DNA of 64,000 bases from Turritopsis dohrnii (GCA_027922465.2 BQMF02000021.1:496001-560000), one strand, 5' to 3'. Counted from the stretch's first letter, positions 11,375-22,892 are shown. Notes: a model not told the origin generated them from the letters alone. Numbers and translations: made by a program.

Positions 11375-12341
11375 ATACCTTATCGGACAAAACTTAGTCG
11401 GACAAAATTTTAGTCGGACGAAAATATTAGTCGGACAAAATTTTAGTCACCTCCAAATATTTTAGTCACTTTTGTCCGACTAATAATTTTGTCCGACTAA
11501 AATTTTGGTCCTTTTCTAAAATTTCATAACTTAGTTAATTTTCGATAAGGATTATCGAAAAACGTGCGGAAGTGCGCCGATTACTGTAAGTTCTAGGTGT
11601 GTATAGGAAAATGAGGGAGAAGGCATATTTAATAAAAACAGTTTTGCCAACGTGAAAAACATATGTCCAACAAAATGATCATATCTCGACGGCACAATTT
11701 TGCTGTCGGAAAAAAATCCTAATTAAAAGGGTTGTAGTATAATTTTATTTTTCAATTTCAATGTCATATTCCTGATCAGTATAAAAATCTGTTTTGGTTA
11801 CTGCATTGACTTCAGGCGTTTCTTCTATTATGACTGTCTTCTTCATTTTGTTTTGAACTACCTCGCTATCACTTTCATCGGAAGTTTTTGTTTTTACCGG
11901 TGCGTTTCTCTTTTCCTGTGGATTCCTTCATGGAATAAGTGGGGCTATTAAAAACGTCCAATCTGTTTACGAAAGGGCCGAGAATCCCTTTAGAGCGTAA
12001 AGAATAAACAATGAACATCATGAAAACGAGCGTTAATATTATTTATCAAAAAACTTTACCACTTTAGAAATTGTTTATTTATGACTAAGTCATGTAAAAA
12101 TATCGTATTCGTTTGCGAGCAAAAAGAAAAGTCATAAAGAAATTATAAATATTTAAAATTTGTAATTAAACTGATAAGAAGAATAATTCTGAAAAAAGTG
12201 ATTTGGACCAAATATTTAGTCGGACATAATAATTAGTCGGACAAAATTTTAGTCGGACAAAATTATTAGTCGGACAAAATTTTAGTCACTTCCAAAAAAT
12301 TTAGTCACTTTTGTCCGACTAAGTTTTGTCCGATAAGGTAT
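11375..12341. mobile_element. Nested DNA element with multiple GTCGGACAAAA inverted repeats
   Basis: The ends ATACCTTATCGGACAAAA and its complement are perfect inverted copies. Each end continues for about 140 bp as alternating direct and inverted copies of AGTCGGACAAAATTTT, so either end alone can fold into a long hairpin. Together with the TGCGCAG repeats outside, this marks an insertion within an older element. The superfamily is not recognised. Confidence 0.65.
11745..11915 (-). CDS. Possible terminal exon inside the nested element
   Basis: On the minus strand an acceptor-like ccacag leads into 56 open codons ending in TAA at 11745-11747. The peptide is hydrophilic and acidic (SDESDSEVVQNK; ends QEYDIEIEK). 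No family is recognised. It could be the last exon of the element's transposase or a captured gene fragment. Confidence 0.3.
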   Translation of the reverse strand, partial: EKRNAPVKTKTSDESDSEVVQNKMKKTVIIEETPEVNAVTKTDFYTDQEYDIEIEK

Positions 12342-12389
12342 TACAAAGCTGCGCAATTATTACAAAACTGCGCACAACAGTTGCTATAA

Positions 12390-12720
12390 AACGTGTCGGT
12401 GTATGGCTCACTCGGTAAGACGGTGGACTTGTGATACAAGGGTGAAGGGTGACAATTGGTAGTGGTTCAAATCCCGACACTAAATGCTACTGTGATTTGA
12501 ACTTATAGAATAACAATGTATGCAGCAAAAAGCTATATGTGCATGATCTGATGTAATGAAGGAGTGCCTAAAATTACATAAGAACAGAACCACCTATCAG
12601 TCTAGTATGTGCAAGAAAAAAATCTAACAATCTGAGGTATACATTTCTGATGGAAGCCCACATTAGTGAATTACATTGCCAGTTCCTTCTATCCTCGGTA
12701 AAATAAATTCAAATAAAAAC
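12390..12720 (+). mobile_element. tRNA-derived SINE
   Basis: Box A (tggctcactcggtaagacgg) and box B (ggttcaaatcc) are well preserved about 60 bases apart, and the head begins and ends with complementary gtgtcgg / cccgacac. A 240-bp body and an A-rich tail (aaataaaaac) follow. The head-plus-body structure marks it as a SINE, not a tRNA gene. Confidence 0.7.
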
Positions 12721-12918
12721 ACTTATAATTGTGACTGCTTAGTAAAGCTTTATATATATATATATATTATTTTATTATGTAAATAACAAATCATTATCTT
12801 TCATTCCATTTAATGTACAATATTTATTTATATATATTTAAAAAAGAACAAAAACATCATTGAATTAAAAAAAAACAAATCGAGCATGATCTATTGCTGA
12901 TGCATGCATAGATGCTAA

Positions 12919-13605
12919 CTATCCCTCATTGTCCTTTGAGTCAAGAAGAAACTTGACACAATCATCATGACCTTTTAGGGATGCATGCATTATCGCTGTT
13001 CGTCCTTCCTTGTCTTCCATGTTAAGATCACAACTATGCTGGAGAAATAATTTGACGCAATCAACATGACCTTTACGTGATGCATGCATTAATGCAGTCC
13101 TTCCTTTCTTGTCTTTCATACTAACATCACAATTACCATGTAGAAGAGATTCAACACAATCTGTATGACCCGCATCTGATGCATGCATTAATGCTGTCCA
13201 TCCTTCCATATCTGCCATGTTTACATCACAGTTGTGTTGTTGAAGTAAACCAACACAGTTGGCATGGCCATCCCGTGACGCATACATTAACGCTGTCCAT
13301 CCAGTATCATCTTTCATGTCAACATCACAGCTGTTTTGCAGAAGTAATTCAACACAATCAACATGACCTCCAACCGATGCATACATCAGTGCAGTCCATT
13401 CTATCTCATCTTTCATGTTAACATCACAGTTGTTTTTCAGAAATAACGCAACACAATCTGTATGCCCATTTGTTGCTGCACTCATCAATGGTGTTATCCC
13501 AAGTTTACATAAATCTTTGCAAAATCTACATTCATTGTCTTCCAACTGTAACATTTCTGTTAATTCATAATTATGAATCAACTTTGAAAAGTCTTTTTTC
13601 ACCAT
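12919..13605 (-). CDS. Ankyrin-repeat protein, 228 residues
   Basis: Uninterrupted frame from an ATG preceded by an in-frame TAA to a stop after KDNEG. A lead-in of about 35 residues precedes six to seven 33-residue ankyrin repeats (TALMYAS..GH.DCV.LLLQ..CDV.MKD). The repeats are close relatives of those in the two TRIM-ankyrin genes and are on the same strand. No RING or B-box exon lies within the next 5 kb upstream, so it is either a stand-alone duplicate of the ankyrin exon or the 3' exon of a gene whose other exons I cannot see. Confidence 0.75.
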   Translation of the reverse strand: MVKKDFSKLIHNYELTEMLQLEDNECRFCKDLCKLGITPLMSAATNGHTDCVALFLKNNCDVNMKDEIEWTALMYASVGGHVDCVELLLQNSCDVDMKDDTGWTALMYASRDGHANCVGLLQQHNCDVNMADMEGWTALMHASDAGHTDCVESLLHGNCDVSMKDKKGRTALMHASRKGHVDCVKLFLQHSCDLNMEDKEGRTAIMHASLKGHDDCVKFLLDSKDNEG

Positions 13606-15430
13606 TTATTAAAAACCCAGTCAAGTTTTTCATTTTAAAGATATTCAAGTCTGTTATGAGATTGCTTTTTGTCTAAATTTAGAATAGGAAAAATAAAAGT
13701 AGTTAAACTTTAATGCCCGTATAGATGATACAATTTTCTAGATCAATTTTGAAAAAATAATATTGATTGGAATATTATTGAATAAACGATTCACATTGTA
13801 TTAACAATTCATATTTAAATATTGTTCAACAACTTAATTGATCTGAAATTTCTGATACAAAGAACACAAAAACAACATGAGAAATAATTATTATGCTCAT
13901 TATCCAAATAACAATATCCAAATATCCAAAAACTGACCATAAGTGAAATAAGTGAAATAAGTGAAATAAAATGCTCATTAATATTTTTCCTTGGATTTAA
14001 GCTGTGCAACTAACAAAAAATGAGAAGAAAACGAAAAGTATGGGTAATGGGATTGGCTCCTTCTTATAAATCAAAGAGAGGTATACAACACCATTTTAAA
14101 TGAATTATGGTTGGCAGACTTTCTGAAGTTTCTTAAGGTACTTTTAAGAATAGACACCGAGACATCTTATATATAATAGCGAGTGTGTGTCACACTTTTT
14201 ATTTAAGAGAGTCACAATTAGGTGATTCAAATTTTCATCACAGGGCTTGCACACCTTGATTATTTTTTTTGTCACCTTTTTTCGACACAGGATTTGCGTA
14301 TATGATTTTCGAAGTTAGATGTGGTAAAGATTTTTCCCCGGGTTACTATAGAATTATTAAAATTATTTTGTGGTTCTTCCTTTGCATATCTTCAGATACT
14401 AATTCCAACCTTTTTATATGACCTATCACAACATTGTGCTTGAATGTCAAAACTTGCAGAGAAACAGGTTGTGTCAGTCTTTTTGAAATATAATTGATCT
14501 CAAACCAGTTTGATTTTATTCAAATCAATTTTGAATATTGGTTTGTCTTTTAGCATCATGTTGACATAATCGGTTTATGATTTTTAAATGAAAGACCTGT
14601 TGCAATTCAGGATATTACAATTTTGAAAAATTGAACTAAATTGAAATTGATCTAGAAAATTGTATATATATATATACTTAATTTGAGTGTCTATTTGAAC
14701 CTTTATATAAAAAATCTACAAGCTCAAGTTTTACAATAAGCTTGACTGATTGTTGAATAAAGACTTTGTCTCAAAAGCTTTATAGAAAACATGCATTTAC
14801 CACAAATATTTACAACAGTTTTAATAATGTTTATTATATATACCATTGCTGTATAGATGACTTGATAAATGTATTGTTTATAAATGTGTGTTTCTTTTTA
14901 TTAATTTCCGAATGTTTCAAAATAACACATTAATAATCATTCAAATGACTTACAACAAGAGGGGCACATAAAGATAAATTATAGTATTATTATTTTATGT
15001 TGGATCTAATTTCCCAATTTAACTTTAATGTCTTACTACAAAGTCTGATTTTCACAACAAAATGAAACATGTGTAAAAATTCTGCTCATATTCAAAGAGA
15101 CAGAACAAACAATTCTAAATACTGTGTCCATTTATGTCACACAAATTCTTTAACTAAAAATTTTAAACAAACAGATAGAGCAGAAAATGCTTCATGAAAA
15201 TATTTACAAAACTGGGTGGAACATAAAATGAAACATGGCTTTTTGGATGATGAATATGAACTTATCGCTAACACATTGTCATGAAACACAGTGTCATATC
15301 CAGAGAATTCATCTATGGTCATCATGTTTACATAAGATTTTAAACCTAAATAAAACTTTTTAGAAAGCAAAGATTTCTGAACTAAACTAAACAAAACGCA
15401 GCTGTCGCGCCATTTTTAAACTTGTTTGTA
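13606..15430. other. Intergenic, no gene seen
   Basis: AT-rich, with a short (gtgaaataa)n run near 13939-13968 and a TA microsatellite at 14665-14678. No supported coding exon or transposon ends. Confidence 0.4.
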
Positions 15431-15432
15431 CC

Positions 15433-15927
15433 ATGTATCGTTTGTATCAACGCAACATGATGATTGTTACTTGGTATAATGAAGCTGCGCGAACGGAACG
15501 TCAAAATCAAACCAACAAACTAACGCCACTGACGTATAATAGCATCTACTATATTAATGCCTTAAATCACGTAAGAAGAGTTTTTGCATTCGAGAAAATC
15601 TTAAGGAACGAAAAACAGATTTTCAGAGGGCATACTTATCATAAAGCGTTGTTTCCGCTATCGCAGATAATGGAAACGTGGTTTCTTTACGTATTCTGCA
15701 TCACTGTTGGATGCTTGACGGAGTACATTCTGACTCGTATTATAAGTTGGATTTGGTTCACAACCAGTTTTCTCTTGCCCACTACTGGTTTGAGTATCCC
15801 AAACTCTTCCGTTTTCGCCGAACTGAAGAGTTTATCAGCATTCTTAATGTTATCTACTATTAAAATAATTTTCGTTCTCTTTTTCATACGGAATGGTTTG
15901 CAACACTGGTTGATCAAAACATTTTGA
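15433..15927 (+). CDS. Unknown open frame, 164 residues
   Basis: A long frame for this AT content, starting MYRLYQRNMMIV. The second half is hydrophobic (segments near WIWFTTSFLLP and IKIIFVLFFI), but overlapping frames on both strands are also open, so the true coding frame is uncertain. No family is recognised. Confidence 0.2.
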   Translation: MYRLYQRNMMIVTWYNEAARTERQNQTNKLTPLTYNSIYYINALNHVRRVFAFEKILRNEKQIFRGHTYHKALFPLSQIMETWFLYVFCITVGCLTEYILTRIISWIWFTTSFLLPTTGLSIPNSSVFAELKSLSAFLMLSTIKIIFVLFFIRNGLQHWLIKTF

Positions 15928-16324
15928 CATAATCGCGTCGATCAAGCCCTCCGCGAATCGGGATTCGGTAAGTTATTACAGCTCGAATTGTTAACCATGA
16001 AATAATAGGTTGTGTACGCAAATTAAATGACTTTAAGAAAAATTTTAAATGACTTAAGAAAAATTACATGTCGAATTATATGGCCCTGCTAAACTTAACG
16101 ATTACCTAAGAAGGAAGAATTGGGAGAGTGTTCACTGTAATGACGTCAACACGGCATGGACTTGACTGTACACAATTTTATCGAGTGCGTTAAACATCTT
16201 CGCGGCTAAAATCAGCTGCTGAGAAAATGCCAGAAAAAGAACTGCAGAGAGACCTGCGCACAATATCGAGTTAAAGGAACATTGTTAACATTGTTTCGAA
16301 ATATTAAGATGATCATGCGCAGCG

Positions 16325-16835
16325 TTGGAGAAAAACTTTAGAATTTCCAAGAGTGTTTCTGTATTCCTTGTAGGAATATGCAGTATAGAAATGTTATTAT
16401 TTCTAATATTGAACATTATCCTAATCAAGCAGTTTAAAAGTAACCAGATACTAGAATCTCTCAAGTTAGGAATTAACGTCTTCCAGTTGATGATGGAGAT
16501 TAGTTTCTTTTTCTTGATAGAACTCTTTCACATTTTGATTGTTTATTTTGTACGCAAAAGTTACAAGAAATTTACAAATAGCCAAGACACCAAAGTTTAC
16601 GCACCTCTAAAGAACATCCATTACCATGGCGTTTGTCTTCGCTTGCCTGTTACTCGCTGGCTATCTTCACCCATCTTTACTTGCTAGTTTTTATTGGAGT
16701 TTCAAAAAAGGAAACTTCGTTCTCAGTTACTTGTCTATGATAATGCTTTTCAATGTGCTGCTATATTATTAAAGAGAAGTTCCAGCATTACAGAAGAGAA
16801 AGTAAACAGTTGCAGAATTTGTAAAAGCCAACATG
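16325..16835 (+). pseudogene. Decayed rhodopsin-type GPCR, relative of the 25.9-29.3 kb copy
   Basis: The first part reads FLVGICSIEMLLFLILNIIL, clearly related to the TM1 segment at 25.9 kb (ILYIGLCRIEICLIWTMNII). A second hydrophobic stretch resembles TM5 plus loop. From the ATG at 16626 another frame gives a TM6-like segment (MAFVFACLLLAGYLH, against MVSVIVCLLLTGYVH). A further frame shift then gives AAILLKRSSS, matching NPAILLKRSSS after TM7 in the other copy. TM2-TM4 are missing and three frames are needed, so it is a pseudogene. Confidence 0.65.
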
Positions 16836-17613
16836 CACTTTCATTGATCGGCTGTTCTGTTATATGATAAGATAATGGTTTGAATGATCAATCTCTCGCA
16901 ATGAAAATGGCCACACCTGTCAGGTAAAAGACTTACTTTCCTTCCTTTAAAAAACTATCAATTGATGAAAACAATTTTGTAATTTGTTTGACCCACACAG
17001 ATTTTCAAATCACTGTCATTCGAGGTACACATCTTTTGAATCTAGTGACAATTTTCATGTCTGAATCTACGATTGTGTTTTAGATTTTAGTTTCTGTATA
17101 TTTCTAGTTAAGGTTGTCTTACTTCGATATACACTTGTTGCGTTGTAGAATCGTATCTTCGACAGGCTCTCACTCTCAAATTAATGGGGAAGAAATTTCC
17201 TACTTAACCGTCATAAATTAAAAGGGCCTCCTGAGAACCAAATAAGCAGATCTTAAAGTGTCAAGAGAGCATCTAATACTTACCTGTGAAGATGTGCTGA
17301 CTCGCTCCCTCAAGCATCCGACAGTGATACAGAATACCACGCTGGGTGTTTTTATATCATCGCACCAATTATGATTGTATTTCAGGGTAATCCATTTACA
17401 TGGCTATTCTTTTATAGAGTAACGGAGCACACGGCGAGAACGAAAGTCAATGGGACTTGAAGTCAATGGAACTAAAAAAACAACAAAATATAGAGACTGT
17501 TCATTAGGTACAAAGTTGCCAAACAACAATAATTGCAACAGTGGCCACACCAAATGTTTACGATAGTGGATGACGTACAGAAAAAGCCACAAAAAACATA
17601 AACTGTGGCCACC

Positions 17614-17725
17614 ACTAATTAATATAACCTTGCTTACCCGTACCGGCAACTTTGATTTTAACATTACCAAATGCTTTTGCCCTTGAACAGGCAAACATAC
17701 AACTGTCCATGTGAAAAACACGGTC
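17614..17725 (-). pseudogene. PIF1/Helitron-type helicase C-terminal remnant
   Basis: Minus-strand FSHGQLYV, then after a one-base shift ACSRAKAFGNVKIKV, followed by a stop. This matches the conserved end of PIF1-like helicases, where HGQLYVALSR is typical, as found in Helitrons and stand-alone PIF1 genes. Only about 35 codons are left. Confidence 0.55.
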
Positions 17726-19364
17726 TCTGCAAAAACGAACCAATTTTTTCAAACGTTTGACCTCGGCTTTTTGACCTTTACCGCCTTATACTCCATAATT
17801 CTATTATGAGCCGAGTTCGTTAACTTTATCTGCTTCAACTAAGAGTACACTTTCTTTCAGAAATCCTTTTAGATAAGAATAGACGCTGCTACATAACGCC
17901 AAGAACTTACCAAAAGGGCGTTGGTGCACAGTGAAAGAACAGATGTATACCATAGAATAGGAACTTTCATTTACAAAGGAATATCTAACGTAATGCAACC
18001 GTTTTTGAACCGAGAGTTTTTAATTCCAAACTAGAATCCCTTTTCCATAAAGAAATGTGTAGGAGTAGAATCTCAGTACCCGCGCAATAACAAAAGAAGT
18101 ACGTCTTGATTCTAACACAGCTCGGCTCACGGAAGAATAAACTTTGATTCGTTCCTATGAATTGTTGTTGGTAAGAAATATTTTTTTTATTGAGTCATGA
18201 ACACTTTGATGGCAATTACTTTTTTAGTTTCATGCTGATATCATTAAAACAGTAGAAACATTGTAGCGCCAGTGTTCCTATAATCCAAGTACAGACAGCT
18301 TAGATCTGCATTTTCTAAAGTTTTACAAATAACTTTAAGACCCTTTTCATCGATTTTTAAAATTTTTTACTTTGCTTTTAACCCTCTCATTTCAATGGAT
18401 TTAGTTTCACATCTTTATAACTCTTTCTATTAAGAAAACTTAAGGAATTAGAAAGTTATGCAAGATTTGTTATATAAATTTGTACGATGTTGCCACACCT
18501 TGTAAGGATGCCTGTCCGATACCTGAACACATACATGAGGTAGAGCATGTTTTTATTGACTTCTGGGTGAAAGTTTGAAAAACAAAAGAAACATGAAATC
18601 TTGAAAACCTGTTTCTTTTTGTTTGTAACAGCAATTGAAGGGGATTCACGGCTACTTTTTTCAAAATTTCTACAAAATCTCTGATTATTAGCAGTTCAGC
18701 ATTGAACTTTGCTCTAACAAAGGTAGATAAGAAAGAGGCTAGTCTTCAGTCCCAAGTTATTCAGTGGACCTTCCACTGCAACTGCACATCAACCTTTATG
18801 TTTTTTGCTAGCTTCTAAGATGATTCACGAAATATAACAATCATTAATGGAAATAAATAGTTTTAGTTCAGTGTTGTCCTAAAACCTTTTGTACTATGTT
18901 TTGAATGAATGTGTGAAAAACAGTTATGTCAATGTCACGGATGTTTTGTTTGTTGATAACACAGTGTTTTTATAATTACCAATTAAATACTTTTAATAGT
19001 AAAGCATTGAAGCTGTGACTTCAGAGCAAAGCTCGCCATTATTAAAAACCAGGCTGAAGACTCATCTCTATTTTCTATCCTGATGTAGTGTGGCCCAACT
19101 GAAAGAAAACACATGCTGTGCAGCCATATGAAGAGAATCCTTTTTATGTGGAGAACAACCGGTTATCATTTATTATTATTATTAATTCAAAGAGTATGCA
19201 ACAACAAAAAACAGAAAGTGAAATCGTGATGTCGTAAATACAAAAAGAAGTTCAGAAAACCAATTACGTATATAGTTTTTAATACACATGATTGAGACAC
19301 ACATAATAACAAGTGTGCTTCCTGGATAGTCGTTAATCATACAGCAACAGCATAATTTACTATG

Positions 19365-20620
19365 CATGGGCCACGGCGACGGGGGGGCCAGGGGGGCCAT
19401 GGCCCCCCCACTTTTTTGCTAAATATAATGTGTTTTTTTTTTGTTGTTGCAAAGACCGTGCTCCACATAAGGTCTCTTAGCTATCTTTATTACGAAGTAA
19501 ATCACAATGTATACCACATGCAACATGATTCGCAATATTAAAAATTTCCACCTGTCTTGAAACATTTCCATTTATAGATATCTTTTCGAAACGAGCTCGT
19601 AAAAATTTTTCTTCTCGTGCTCTCCTAAAATATTGTCAAAGAAAGCCGACATTGCTGTTATAAGCCATCTCGAAAGCTGATATTTCAGGAAACCTATCGC
19701 AGTTAGAGATGGATTTTGGCGGAGATTTTGATCTTATTCATTTGGAAACCTACCAACCATTTTTAATCAGTCTATACCAATTGATTTTCGCGAAATATGC
19801 TAGAAGCTTTGAAAAATGGATAAAGAAAAAAAAAAAAGGGTAAAGAACGTCTGGACCATAATTCGTATCGTACTGACGAGTGGTGCCACATCATCTACCT
19901 CGAACGCTCTTTTTCCATGCAAAGAAGAATCAAAACTTGGATCAGATCAACTAATGGGTCAAAAAAGATTCAATTCGTTATCAATTTTAAATGCCCACGC
20001 AGAAAACCGACTGATAGCCTTATGAAAGAGTGCTCGCTTCCTGTTCGGGAGGTCGCGGGTTCAATCCACGACCGAGTCATGCCGGCGACTATAACAGTGT
20101 GAATCACTCCTCTTTGCTTAGCACTCAGCAAGGGAGTAGGAATGATGTCAAGAATGGTTGTCCAGCTGAGCGGCTGCTGTTAATACAGCTTCCGTAGCCC
20201 AATTGGGGGCTTTAAATGCTCTAGGACCTCCTTCGCAGGAGCTTCATTGATAGCAGTTAAGGAACTGAAGAGGTTATCCTAAGGTTATCCTAATCATTCG
20301 TAAATAGAATAGAATAGAATAGAAATAAAACATATATGATATGATATATCACTGATAAGTAGCCGAAGGTGTCAGAGTGAGTTCGGAACTTTTACTGTAA
20401 AAGATCTTCAGTGACTTTTTATAGCTATACTTTAATCTCATTAGTTACATTAGTGTACTTTATTTAACAAGTAAAATGCGTTTTCCGAAAGCCTCGGAGT
20501 CGTTTTAAGGGCTTCTAGAACTCAAAATTTTCTCCGTCGCCCAACCATGGTGGGCGACAATGTTTTAGGAAATACTACAATTTTGGCCCCTCCACTTGAA
20601 ACCACAAGCCGTGGCCCATG
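19365..20620 (+). mobile_element. hAT-like transposon with 5-bp target duplication (CTATG)
   Basis: Perfect 13-bp TIRs (catgggccacggc and its complement) and CTATG on both outer sides (19360-19364, 20621-20625). The subterminal sequence matches the 9201-10559 element. Inside, 19845-20025 retains degraded hAT dimerisation sequence (TSGATSSTSNALFPCKEESK, QKRFNSLSILNAH). A SINE has inserted near the right end. The insertion is younger than family A, which it splits. Confidence 0.85.
20014..20325 (+). mobile_element. tRNA-derived SINE nested in the hAT element
   Basis: Head with gagtgctcgcttcc and a good box B (gggttcaatcc), then a body of about 240 bp and a tail of four ATAGA units. The same ATAGA tail unit appears, inverted, near 8866-8890. 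Confidence 0.7.
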
Positions 20621-21456
20621 CTATGGATGAACTACATGATCACATATACTGATTTGTCACTGTCCTATGATGTTTTATTTCATAGCAGTCATTCTGTCAA
20701 TTTTCCTAATTACGAACGGCCTTACGAGAATAATTCAAACTACAATGCAACAACACTCTTTAAATTAAAAGCACTACACATCCTGTGTTGTTTATCAAGC
20801 CAGAATACAAACTTCTGCTTTCTATGTATACACTACCAAAATCTGTTTTGTTTTGTTGTTGTTTTTTTCATTTGGGATTTAAGAAGGCCATTATTGACAG
20901 TATGTTTAGGAGTTCTCATTCTGAAGAAATAACGTGTTAGAACATTTTTTTTTTTAATCAAAGACGTTTTTTCTGAATACTTGAATTCAATTTTATAAAT
21001 CGTCATTCTCTTTTTGAAAATCGCTGCGTTTTCCTAATTTGAAATGTTACACATAGTATTTGTTTGTTTTCAGATAAAATGAGGAGAATTTTAATTTAAT
21101 AGACTTCTAGAATTATAGAATAGAAGTGTTTTTCTATTTGTACATCTATGGTGGCCCATGACTGCCTAACCAATATTGTTATGTAATCTTTATTTTTCAT
21201 TTTAAGTTGAATGAAATAATATAGCGAATTAAAAAAATAGTAAATAATGCAATCAATTTGGATTTAATAAAATTAAAAGAATTTATTTATTGACTCTCTA
21301 CTGCCACTTTGAAATAAAACTAAATCTATTTTGCTTCAATTGAAGTTAAATTAAATTTGCTAATGACCCATGGCTGCCAATGTTTTGGTACTTTGAGCAA
21401 TAACTAATAAACAGATTTCCGCTTTTTCGTCTTCTCCACACCACGCGGGGATAAAG

Positions 21457-21531
21457 ATGGCGGATCGAAAGCAAAAACAGAAGTGGCAAGAATTTGCCCA
21501 AAAAGTAAAGAAGAAGAGATTAAATAAATGA
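21457..21531 (+). pseudogene. Upstream N-terminal extension of the alpha-kinase, cut by a TGA
   Basis: ATG at 21457 in good context (aaagATGG) opens 24 codons, rich in Lys and Gln, that end in TGA. The frame is the same as the kinase frame and stays open from there to the next ATG at 21583. It is either a nonsense mutation in this copy or an in-frame upstream ORF. Confidence 0.5.
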
Positions 21532-21582
21532 AATGATACAGCAAGTACTGACATCGGCAGCCATATTCTCAGTGCAAAAGAA

Positions 21583-22821
21583 ATGACTGTGCAACCTTTA
21601 GAAAGTGACCCTAGTGGGAAAGCAAAGAAGTACGAAAGGACAGGAGCACAAGAATTTGTTGAGTTTGATTTCGAAGAGGTGAGCATAGCAAATATAAAAA
21701 AAGCTTGCAACAATCACTTTAAAAGCAGGATCCCTTATGGAATGACATGTGATATCCTAGCTAGCGACAGGGGACCATCGTGTACAAAAATGAGTCATTT
21801 ACCAAATTTAAAAGTGATCCACATTCGATTCATCAAAAGCAGCAACAATAATAGTGGTGGTGGTGCTAACAAGGACAGTGGTATTGCTGATGCTTCAGCC
21901 TCTAGTAATTTTAAGAGATCATCAAGCATTTTCAAGTTTCAAATGTCCTCCCTATTACCAACAGGGTTAGCTGATGAACCTGCAAAAGGCTTTGTGCCTG
22001 GTGCATCATCATCAGTTTCTTTGGTAAGAAGTCTGCCAGTTTCATCTATGTTGAAGCTTGAAAAAGTAATTACAAAGTTTCAGAGTGGATGTGAAGAAAT
22101 AGAAATGTCATACTTTTCAGTAAACAACATGTCATGGAGTGTACCAGTAAATTTGAAATTCACTATAGAAGGGCAACCATTTGCCACTGGTGGTTTTCGT
22201 GCTGCATACTTGGCAAAACTTAATAGCACATCACAAAAGTATGTTGTTAAACGATACCTTGAAAGTAGCCTTGCTGATTTAAATCAATTTCAAGAAACAC
22301 CGGAGTGTCACGCACGTAAATCCATTCAAATGCATTCACTAGCTGCTAATTTTGCGCTGCAATTGAAAGTTTTACTAATGGCTAATGGATATAAAGGAGA
22401 AGCCCTGTGTTACAACAAGGCTGCATTTGGGAAACTTATTTCAAGTGGAGAGGTTGTAACTGTAGAAGAATTTGTTGAGGGTAGCTTCTTTAAGTGTGTT
22501 AACAATGATGGCAGCATAACACATGATTGTAGCATTTCTGTGGAAGTTCAGAATATGTCAGAGTGCTTGACACACTTTTTCTTTTTAAAGTCACAAGAAC
22601 AATTGTTGTTAGTGGATATACAAGGCTCACATAATATGCTATATGATCCAGAAATAGCTACAATGCAAGGACCTTTCGATGACAAAAATGAACTTTTGTT
22701 TTGTATGGGAAACCTATCAGCAGTGGCAAAGGATAATTTTTTTGGAAGTCACAAGTGTAACGATTACTGCAAATTAGTGAAGCTAATAGAGACTGCCAAG
22801 GAGACGGACATATGTAAATGA
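21583..22821 (+). CDS. Alpha-kinase domain protein encoded by the transposon
   Basis: Single-exon, 412 residues. Residues 190-400 form an atypical alpha-kinase (MHCK/TRPM7/eEF2K type) predicted to phosphorylate Ser/Thr. Visible are the glycine-rich ATGGFRAAY (201-209), the Lys in VVKRYL (223), EEFVEGSF (295-302), the catalytic-loop LLLVDIQG with Asp345, and the C-terminal GN...FF..HKCNDYC. The expected zinc ligands His331, His390, Cys392 and Cys396 are all present. Residues 20-85 (FVEFDFEEVSIANIKKAC...) are a separate, unrecognised domain, and 86-155 is a Ser/Asn-rich linker. The same frame continues upstream to an ATG at 21457, broken only by one TGA at 21529-21531. The protein may therefore have been 454 residues, with a basic N-terminus (MADRKQKQKWQEF). 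The kinase core looks intact. The target is unknown; the transposase or host DNA-repair/chromatin factors are speculation. Confidence 0.88.
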   Translation: MTVQPLESDPSGKAKKYERTGAQEFVEFDFEEVSIANIKKACNNHFKSRIPYGMTCDILASDRGPSCTKMSHLPNLKVIHIRFIKSSNNNSGGGANKDSGIADASASSNFKRSSSIFKFQMSSLLPTGLADEPAKGFVPGASSSVSLVRSLPVSSMLKLEKVITKFQSGCEEIEMSYFSVNNMSWSVPVNLKFTIEGQPFATGGFRAAYLAKLNSTSQKYVVKRYLESSLADLNQFQETPECHARKSIQMHSLAANFALQLKVLLMANGYKGEALCYNKAAFGKLISSGEVVTVEEFVEGSFFKCVNNDGSITHDCSISVEVQNMSECLTHFFFLKSQEQLLLVDIQGSHNMLYDPEIATMQGPFDDKNELLFCMGNLSAVAKDNFFGSHKCNDYCKLVKLIETAKETDICK

Positions 22822-22892
22822 ATTTTTTTCACTGACATTGTATATATATATACATATATATACTTTATCATGCTGAAATAGTTAAGTTTATA

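Larger units (their letters stand above)
10698..12378. mobile_element. Composite element with TGCGCAG subterminal repeats, hosting nested insertions
   Basis: Both ends share an inverted gttgtg..gcgcagttt..aacaattgcgcag arrangement, and TGCGCAG plus TTTGTAAT recurs many times near each end (10730-10815, 11285-11372, 12345-12376). Two other elements sit inside it (10821-10997 and 11375-12341). Superfamily unknown and no TSD resolved. Confidence 0.55.
18730..21060. repeat. Dispersed repeat family A, copy 1 (interrupted by hAT element)
   Basis: Aligns by eye along its length with 38790-40190: shared blocks include aggctagtcttcagt, ccaggctgaagactcat, aagaagttcagaaaacc, ttcatttgggattta and acagtatgtttaggagttct. 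The 19365-20620 hAT element is present only in this copy. No coding content is recognised; probably a non-autonomous transposon or its remnant. Confidence 0.7.

Noticed and set aside
12390..12480. Possible true tRNA gene
   Set aside because: Boxes are good but the cloverleaf does not close properly and a SINE body with A-rich tail follows.
13179..13421. Plus-strand frame opposite the 12.9-13.6 kb ankyrin gene
   Set aside because: Antisense to ankyrin repeats; same artefact as above.
17404..17721. Minus-strand 105-residue hydrophobic protein
   Set aside because: The recognisable signal here is a PIF1-type helicase remnant in different frames; the long frame is incidental.
21360..21713. Minus-strand frame at the start of the alpha-kinase
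   Set aside because: Overlaps the kinase leader in antisense; no family resemblance.
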